From positions 62,001 through 126,000 of the forward strand of contig NZ_WRXM01000001.1 of NCBI RefSeq assembly GCF_010119205.1: DNA of 64,000 nucleotides, written 5' to 3'. Below the pieces are notes generated by a model, which saw only the letters and a list, made by a program, of their open reading frames with translations, did not search any database and was not told the origin of the DNA. This document shows, in pieces, positions 58,771 through 64,000 of this stretch. The position numbers were made by a program, and so were the translations under genes. This stretch comes from Haloarcula limicola. GTDB lineage: Archaea > Halobacteriota > Halobacteria > Halobacteriales > Haloarculaceae. Numbering within the stretch: position 1 is the stretch's first letter; the number at the start of each line of letters is the position of its first letter.

Positions 58771-59892
58771 ATGACGAACGACCGCGCGTCTCGCCGCGGC
58801 TTTCTCGGCGCGCTCGGCGTCGCGCTCGCCGGAGCAGCGGGCTGTCAGACGCCTGGACAGACGGGCGACTCGAGCGGTTCCGAAGCGGGCGGCATCGCCA
58901 CCGACGCGGGCGGATCCGCCGCCCGACAGTCGACGAACGCGACACGGCAGGCGGGAAGCGTCTACACGGACGTCTACCGAGCGGTCGCCGACTCCGTGGT
59001 CTCCGTGCGCGTCTACGCGCGCAACGGCCGCGGCTCCGAGGGCAGCGGTTTCCTCGTGGACGGCGAGTACCTCGTCACGAACGAGCACGTCGTCTCCGGC
59101 GGCGACGAGTTCTACGTCAGGTTCGCCGACACCGACTGGCGGGAAGTCTCGGTCGTCGGGACGGACGTCTACAGCGACCTCGCGGTGTTGCGAGCCCGGA
59201 ACGTCCCCGAGAGCGCGACGCCGCTGCCGTTCGTTCGCCGGGACCCGCCAGTGGGGACGCGGGTCGTCGCCATCGGCAACCCGTTCGGCCTCTCGGGATC
59301 CGTCTCGGAGGGGATCGTCAGCGGCGTCGACCGAACCCTCCGTAGCGCGAACGACTTCTCCATCGCCGCCGCTATCCAGACGGACGCGGCGGTCAACCCC
59401 GGCAACAGCGGCGGCCCGCTCGTGAACCTCGACGGCGACGTCCTCGGGGTCATCAACTCCGGCGGCGGCGACAACGTCGCGTTCGCCATCTCCGCGCTGC
59501 TCTGCCGGCGCGTCGTCCCGGCGCTCGTCGAGGACGGGCGCTATCGCCACTCGTACATGGGCGTGACGCTCCAGAGCGTGACTCCGCTCCTGGCCCGCGC
59601 GAACGACCTGGAACGGGCCAGCGGCGTCTACATCGACCGCGTCCTCCCCGGCGGCCCGGCCGCCGGCGTCCTCGACGGCTCCGACCGAACGCGGTCGGTC
59701 TCCGGCACCGCAGTTCCCGCCGGTGGCGACGTGATTCGCCGCCTCGACGACACCCCGACGCCGACGCGACAGGCGCTGGCGACGTTCCTCGCGCTGGAGA
59801 CCAGCCCCGGCGACACGATCTCGGTCACGCTGGCCCGCGACGGGGAACAGCGGACGGTCGATTTGGAACTCGGGACGCGCCCGCGCCCCTAG
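58771..59892 (+). CDS. HtrA/DegP-like serine protease, Tat lipoprotein
   Basis: A 373-residue exported protease. A Tat signal with lipobox (RRGFLGALGVALAGAAGC) suggests a membrane-anchored lipoprotein on the outside. The trypsin-like triad is His in NEHVVSGGDE, Asp in DLAVLRARN and Ser in NPGNSGGPLVNLDGD. A PDZ domain follows (YMGVTLQSVTPLLA ... VLPGGPAAGVLDG). Expected to degrade or hold misfolded surface proteins. It overlaps the opposing TspO gene by 4 bp. Confidence 0.93.
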   Translation: MTNDRASRRGFLGALGVALAGAAGCQTPGQTGDSSGSEAGGIATDAGGSAARQSTNATRQAGSVYTDVYRAVADSVVSVRVYARNGRGSEGSGFLVDGEYLVTNEHVVSGGDEFYVRFADTDWREVSVVGTDVYSDLAVLRARNVPESATPLPFVRRDPPVGTRVVAIGNPFGLSGSVSEGIVSGVDRTLRSANDFSIAAAIQTDAAVNPGNSGGPLVNLDGDVLGVINSGGGDNVAFAISALLCRRVVPALVEDGRYRHSYMGVTLQSVTPLLARANDLERASGVYIDRVLPGGPAAGVLDGSDRTRSVSGTAVPAGGDVIRRLDDTPTPTRQALATFLALETSPGDTISVTLARDGEQRTVDLELGTRPRP

Positions 59893-60377
59893 TTCAGCGC
59901 GAGGAACCGGTAGTTCAGGACGGCGGCGAACGTGACCCAGAGGAGATACGGAACCAACAGGTAACCGGCGCGGCGGTCGACGCGCCGGAACGCAGCGATA
60001 GTCGGAACGAGCAACGCGAGCAGCGCCCCGATGACGGCGAGCGCCAGCGCGAGGTTCTGCGCCTGGAAGAACACCGGTGTCCACGCGACGTTGAACGCCA
60101 TCTGCGCGACGAACAGACCGAGCGCGACCCGGCGCTCGCGGGACGCCTCCGCCCGCCAGACGAGATAGAGCGCGACGCCCATCAGCGTGAACAGCAGCGT
60201 CCAGACGACGCCGAACGCCCACGACGGCGGGTAGATCGCGGGTTTGGTCAGGCCCTGGAACCACGCGGAGTCCGGGCCGCCGAGGGCGGCGGGGGCCGCG
60301 CCGACGAGGTTGACGAGGACAACGGCGAGGAGCGCGCCCGGAAGGTCTCCACGCTCGAAGGATGCTGTCGCGGTCAT
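59889..60377 (-). CDS. tspO: TspO/MBR family protein
   Basis: A 162-residue five-helix membrane protein. WFQGLTKPAIYPPSWAFGVVWTLLFTLMGVALYLVW, FVAQMAFNVAWTPVFF and LLVPYLLWVTFAAVLNYRFLALN are the family signatures. Members bind tetrapyrroles and cholesterol-like ligands and modulate stress responses. The ATG at 60377 (MTATASFERGD) matches the common start. Confidence 0.93.
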   Translation of the reverse strand: MTATASFERGDLPGALLAVVLVNLVGAAPAALGGPDSAWFQGLTKPAIYPPSWAFGVVWTLLFTLMGVALYLVWRAEASRERRVALGLFVAQMAFNVAWTPVFFQAQNLALALAVIGALLALLVPTIAAFRRVDRRAGYLLVPYLLWVTFAAVLNYRFLALN

Positions 60378-60492
60378 ACGCCACTCTTGGTCGGAGAGCC
60401 ACGTATAGCTACGGCCGTGGTGGAAGCGCACTCGCGGTGTGGCCGCTTTCGTCGCTGCTGAGGATCCCCACGCAGCAGTTCTGCATCTACCG

Positions 60493-61389
60493 CTACGTCA
60501 GCCGTTCGCCGAGCAGCGGGGCACCGACCGTTCCGCCGACGGCGACCGCCACCCCGAAGAAGGTCAGCGGAAGCGACGGCTGGAGGGCGTAGAGGGCACC
60601 GAAGACCCCGGCTGCGAGCCCCAGCACCGCGAATCCGGCGACTACCTCCCGTCGCTCGGTCGGATGGGCCGGCGTCGCCTCGGCGACTCGCCACCACACG
60701 AGCCAGCCCCCGACCGCGCCACCGACCGCCGCGACGCTGTCGAAGGACACGCTCAACGGCAGTCCGAGTATTCCTATCCCCGCCGTGATCAACAGGAGAC
60801 GTCCCGGGTCGGTCCCCCGATCGGTCGCCCAGTAGAACGCGCCGAGGACCAGAGCGCCGAGAGCGATACCGACGACGATGTCGACGGCGTAGTGTACTCC
60901 CAGCGCGAGTCGCGAGAACGAGACCAGGAGCACGATACCGCTCGCGATGACGAGTCGCGTTCGGCGTTTCCACCGGTCAAGCACCAACGCCAGCCCGCCC
61001 CAGAACAGCACGCTGCCGAACGCGTGCCCGCTCGGGAACCCGGGGCCGTCTGCCGTCGCCGTACTCACGAATACGGGCCGAACCGCCGAGGGGAGCCATC
61101 GAACGATCGGTGCTTCGGCAGCGCCGGGGGGCCGCGGGAGCAAGAAGAAGTTCTTCAGGACGCCGATGAGGGCGATGTACGCGATGACCAGCGCCAGCAT
61201 GAACAGCCCCCGACGTCGGTCGATACCCCAGTGAGGCAGTTCGTCGCCGGTGATGTAGAGCACGCCGCCGAGGAGAAAGAGAAACCAGACGTCACTCAAC
61301 TGCGTGAGCAGCGCGAAGAGGACGAGTAACGGCCCCTCGTGTATCTGCACGAACTCGGTGATTCCGATGGCTCGGCCGTCCGCTACCAT
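60493..61389 (-). CDS. PAP2-superfamily membrane phosphatase
   Basis: A 298-residue integral membrane enzyme with about eight helices. The phosphatase motifs are KNFFLLPRP, FPSGHAFGSVLF and SRLALGVHYAVDIVVG, with the two catalytic His residues intact. Likely dephosphorylates a polyprenyl diphosphate or phosphatidate. Start ATG at 61389. The 265-bp stretch upstream (61390-61654) shows no supported gene. Confidence 0.9.
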   Translation of the reverse strand: MVADGRAIGITEFVQIHEGPLLVLFALLTQLSDVWFLFLLGGVLYITGDELPHWGIDRRRGLFMLALVIAYIALIGVLKNFFLLPRPPGAAEAPIVRWLPSAVRPVFVSTATADGPGFPSGHAFGSVLFWGGLALVLDRWKRRTRLVIASGIVLLVSFSRLALGVHYAVDIVVGIALGALVLGAFYWATDRGTDPGRLLLITAGIGILGLPLSVSFDSVAAVGGAVGGWLVWWRVAEATPAHPTERREVVAGFAVLGLAAGVFGALYALQPSLPLTFFGVAVAVGGTVGAPLLGERLT

Positions 61390-61654
61390 CCGCGTGACTC
61401 ACCGTCCGTCTCGAGGGCGGGAGCAGTCCATCGAGTTCGGCCGCCGATGGGGGGCTGTGTTCGAGACACTACAGATCTGGCGGCAGTTAGAGCGCAACAC
61501 GGGTAAGTTGAATGGCTCCGAACGACGGACGCGCCCAGGGTGTCGACAGCCACAGCCACCGGACGCTCACCGCGGACAATCCGTAGAATCACTGTATCGA
61601 GCAAATGGCGGGGGCGAGGACCGGTCCGGACCTCGCACGAAGAACCGCGCTTGG

Positions 61655-62602
61655 CTACTCCAGCGGTTCGGCCGCGTCGCGCTCGACCAGCGGGTCGGCG
61701 TTGTCGGCCGGCAGCGTTACCACGTCGTCCGTCGAGAGGTCGTACTCGCGCTGGTCGACGCCGAATATCTCGCCCACGTCGTCGGTGATGCGGACGGTCT
61801 TTCGCTCGACGTCGTCCGTCGTCGCCCCGTCGGTCTCCGTCGACACGTCTGCGTTGTCGTCCCCGGTCGGCGGTGACGAGCCGGTCCCGTCGTCGTCCCC
61901 GAGGGCCGCCGCGGCCTCGCCGGACGGTCGGTCGGGGTCTCGCTCCGGCGGCGGTGACGGCGTCTGCGTCTCCGTCCTCTCGTTTCCGTCATCGGACGGT
62001 TGCCCGTCGCCGCCGCCCATGACGTCGGCGGCGTCGACGCTCGTCCCCTTCTGTTTCGTCTCGCCGTCCTGCTCGGTCGGGTCGGGCACCGCGTCGGGCA
62101 TCTGGTCGGGGGCGGGGTCTGCGGTTCGCTCGCCCGACTGGTCGGCGGTCGCCGTCGGTTCGCCGTCGGCGTCGTCGGTGGCCGGCGAGTCGCCGCCGAC
62201 GGCCCCGGCGGGCGCGTCGCCCGCGATGACGTCTAAGACGTGTTCGCGGTTCGACTCGATGGAGTCGACCATCGACTCGAAGAGGTGTTCCTCTTCCTGT
62301 GTCAGACCGTCGTCCTCGGTCGGCATGTCCGCGGCCGCGAGCGACGCCATCTTCACGATCTTGCCGATTCGGCGCTCGTAGATGGCCTCGACGGTCTGTT
62401 CGGCGGTCTTGATGTCGTCGGTCAGGCGGTTGACCTCCGGCGAGTCGAAGGGGTCGTCGGCGCGGTCGGCCGCGCGGTCGCGTTCCTCCCTGAGCTGGGC
62501 GACGAACGTTCCGGCCTCCTCGTAGAACGTCGAGCGCAGCTGCTGTAGCTGGTCGGTCTGGCGCTCGCGTGACTGGACCGATTGGAGTTCGTCGAGATTC
62601 AT
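61655..62602 (-). CDS. gins: GINS-complex protein
   Basis: A 315-residue replication factor that joins MCM and RecJ-like proteins in the archaeal replisome. The N-terminal domain (MNLDELQSVQSRERQTDQLQQLRSTFYEEAGTFVAQL) and KTAEQTVEAIYERRIGKIVKMASLAAAD are GINS-like. A ~110-residue acidic, Pro/Thr-rich linker follows. The small C-terminal B domain reads KTVRITDDVGEIFGVDQREYDLSTDDVVTLPADNADPLVERDAAEPL. Its ATG overlaps the primase stop by 4 bp. Confidence 0.9.
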   Translation of the reverse strand: MNLDELQSVQSRERQTDQLQQLRSTFYEEAGTFVAQLREERDRAADRADDPFDSPEVNRLTDDIKTAEQTVEAIYERRIGKIVKMASLAAADMPTEDDGLTQEEEHLFESMVDSIESNREHVLDVIAGDAPAGAVGGDSPATDDADGEPTATADQSGERTADPAPDQMPDAVPDPTEQDGETKQKGTSVDAADVMGGGDGQPSDDGNERTETQTPSPPPERDPDRPSGEAAAALGDDDGTGSSPPTGDDNADVSTETDGATTDDVERKTVRITDDVGEIFGVDQREYDLSTDDVVTLPADNADPLVERDAAEPLE

Positions 62603-63777
62603 TCTGCCCCCTTCTCAGCGCGACCGCGGGCCATCAGGAACACGCCCACGTGCTCTGGTACTGTGTGATGACCCGCCTCCACCGTAAAGCTATCCCCATC
62701 GAATTCGACGAGGCCGCCCTCGGTCACTTCGACGGTGATCTCGTGGCCCCGGAAGGTCTCGGGCACGGCGTCGGAGAGCGGGTCGAACGCCTCGATCGCG
62801 TCCCGATCGATGCGCTGGACTTCGAGCCCGCTGCCGCCGTGAAGCGACCCCGGCAGGCGGATGAGGCGGTTCGTGTCGGTGGTCACAGGTTCGTCGATCG
62901 GGGCGTTGTCGGCGGCGACCGCTTCGAGGGCCAGCACCTTCGAGATCTGGTAGAACGCCGAGTGGACGTCGATGTTGCCGGCGGCCACCCGGTCGTAGTT
63001 GTCCCGGGCGGCGTTGAGCGCGGCGGTCGCCTTCCCCTCGCCGATACCGTCGTACTGCCGCAACCGGGCGATCGCGTCGTCCTCGTCCATCTCGCGCAGT
63101 CGGTCGACCTCGGCGAGGATGTGGCGGTGCGCGCGAGCGCTCCACCCGCCCTCGGTCGTCAGCGTCCGCTTCTCGGCGGGGCTGGACCGACCGGACGTGC
63201 CGGCCACCGTCTCCACGTCGACGAGCTCGTCGAACTCCAGTCCGATACCCCGGACGTAGTCGACGATCTCGCGGCGCGCGTCGCGTTCGAGGCCGCGGAT
63301 CCCCTCGTCGCGGACGTGGACGTGGTAGCCGCGGCCGCCCGAGAAGACGACGGTCAGGTCCTCGAAGCCGAAGTCGTTCTCAAGGAAGTCCAAGAGGCGA
63401 AAGAGGGCGTCCTTGCACTTCGCGAGCATCTCGGCGTAGGTGTCCTCGCCCAGCGTGACCGACGGGAGGTGGTCGGCGTCTAAGTCGAAGACGAGGTCCG
63501 AGGAGCGCCACCCCTTCTCGCCCATCGACGAGGCGCTCGGGTCGTCGTACCGGCCCGCCGAGAAGTAGACGTGGCGGGGCTTCTTGCGGCCGAGGAACGC
63601 CTCGACGTCGCCGAGGTCGAGCAGCGAGCGATGGCGGACCATCGTCTCGCCGGGGCCGTCGGTCCACGGGATGAACCCCCACTCGCGCTCGTTCGCGGCC
63701 GGCGGCGGCGAGATATCCGCCTGTCGATAGTGGTCGCCGAACCGGCCGCGGAGATACGTTTGCGTCCGCGATTCCAT
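62599..63777 (-). CDS. priS: DNA primase small (catalytic) subunit
   Basis: A 392-residue archaeal-eukaryotic primase subunit. The catalytic acidic pair is in LVFDLDADHLPSV, the nucleotide-binding segment is VVFSGGRGYHVHVRDEGI, and SAGRYDDPSAS lies between. The C-terminal half has RLIRLPGSLHGGSGLEVQRID, matching the late primase motif. Coupled to gins by a 4-bp overlap, an established haloarchaeal pairing. Confidence 0.95.
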   Translation of the reverse strand: MESRTQTYLRGRFGDHYRQADISPPPAANEREWGFIPWTDGPGETMVRHRSLLDLGDVEAFLGRKKPRHVYFSAGRYDDPSASSMGEKGWRSSDLVFDLDADHLPSVTLGEDTYAEMLAKCKDALFRLLDFLENDFGFEDLTVVFSGGRGYHVHVRDEGIRGLERDARREIVDYVRGIGLEFDELVDVETVAGTSGRSSPAEKRTLTTEGGWSARAHRHILAEVDRLREMDEDDAIARLRQYDGIGEGKATAALNAARDNYDRVAAGNIDVHSAFYQISKVLALEAVAADNAPIDEPVTTDTNRLIRLPGSLHGGSGLEVQRIDRDAIEAFDPLSDAVPETFRGHEITVEVTEGGLVEFDGDSFTVEAGHHTVPEHVGVFLMARGRAEKGAE

Positions 63778-63822
63778 CGGCTACTCGGTTAGGGGGACCC
63801 GTTCAAAAGGATACGGATTCTC

Positions 63823-64000
63823 CTACCCGCGCAGGAACTTCGAGAGCTTGTCGGCGATCGTCTGCTCGCCGAGTTTGAGGTAGTAGGCGTCGCCGCCGTC
63901 CTCGTAGTAGTTGTCGATGCGACGGCGCACCTCGAAGCCGATGTGCTTGTAGAACTCCAGGGCTGACTCGTTCGTCGAGCGCGCGTGACAGGTGACGCTG
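63823..64000 (-). CDS. GNAT acetyltransferase, truncated by window edge
   Basis: Only the last 58 residues are in the window. CHARSTNESALEFYKHIGFEVRRRIDNYY, then GGDAYYLKLGE, is the C-terminal part of a GNAT fold (RimI-like). A Lys/Leu-rich end (QTIADKLSKFLRG) completes the protein before TAG at 63823-63825. The acetyl-CoA motif lies outside the window, so activity cannot be judged. Upstream of priS on the same strand, 45 bp apart. Confidence 0.8.
   Translation of the reverse strand, partial: SVTCHARSTNESALEFYKHIGFEVRRRIDNYYEDGGDAYYLKLGEQTIADKLSKFLRG

Overview
The window comes from a haloarchaeon, probably near Haloarcula or Halomicrobium. The DNA is strongly GC-rich and the predicted proteins are very acidic. 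Archaeal-only genes are present: tmcA, archaeal GluRS, GTP cyclohydrolase III, GINS/PriS, and the L7Ae-S28e-L24e-Ndk cluster. Many genes have a BRE/TATA signal 20-30 nt before the start codon, which is the leaderless arrangement usual in this group. Most of the window is ordinary, tightly packed chromosome. No complete insertion sequence, provirus or CRISPR array is visible.

Layout. 1-8100: end of a prenyl diphosphate synthase, a GYD-domain protein, a Get3/ArsA-type ATPase, an NAD-binding/membrane fusion protein, an HTH regulator, glutamyl-tRNA synthetase and a PAS histidine kinase. 8100-14170: an esterase, then an electron-transfer module (7Fe ferredoxin, EtfB, EtfA, fused EtfC-EtfX). 14250-18250: a GNAT protein, a small zinc protein, a DUF456 protein and TmcA. 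18248-19687: rpl7ae-rps28e-rpl24e-ndk behind a structured leader. 19772-25393: redox enzymes and membrane proteins. 25521-30864: a decayed histidine kinase beside tRNA-Thr, regulators, GTP cyclohydrolase III, a surface protein, and tRNA-Ser followed by partial copies of its own 3' end. 30905-41629: shikimate genes (aroC, aroA), a uracil-DNA glycosylase, an ABC-2 exporter, an M24 peptidase and small proteins. 42842-52646: the branched-chain amino acid locus leuA, ilvB, ilvN, ilvC, a small protein, leuC, leuD, a CARF-like regulator, then leuB. 52727-56334: a sugar locus (glpR-pfkB, a second PfkB-like kinase, a class I aldolase). 56452-64000: small proteins, OsmC, a UPF0173 hydrolase, an HtrA-like protease, TspO, PAP2, and the replication pair gins-priS.

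How the genes work together. The leu/ilv genes form an almost complete leucine/valine route; ilvD, ilvE and an isoleucine entry step are not in the window. GlpR and the 1-phosphofructokinase overlap by 4 bp and, with the class I aldolase, make a fructose-1-phosphate degradation unit. No PTS transporter is visible. The ferredoxin and Etf genes look like an EtfABCX-type electron bifurcation system.

Best leads. (1) The rpl7ae leader folds on paper into a box C/D-like kink-turn just upstream of a strong Shine-Dalgarno sequence, which suggests L7Ae feedback on its own mRNA. (2) A leaderless 30-codon ORF precedes ilvB; it has Leu-Leu and Ile-Val codons and ends inside a hairpin, so it resembles an attenuation leader. 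(3) leuA has an apparent +1 frame break just after its expected leaderless start, and its TATA box lies inside a perfect inverted repeat. (4) tRNA-Ser is followed by several partial copies of its 3' end. (5) A pair of overlapping small ORFs sits near 39.5 kb.
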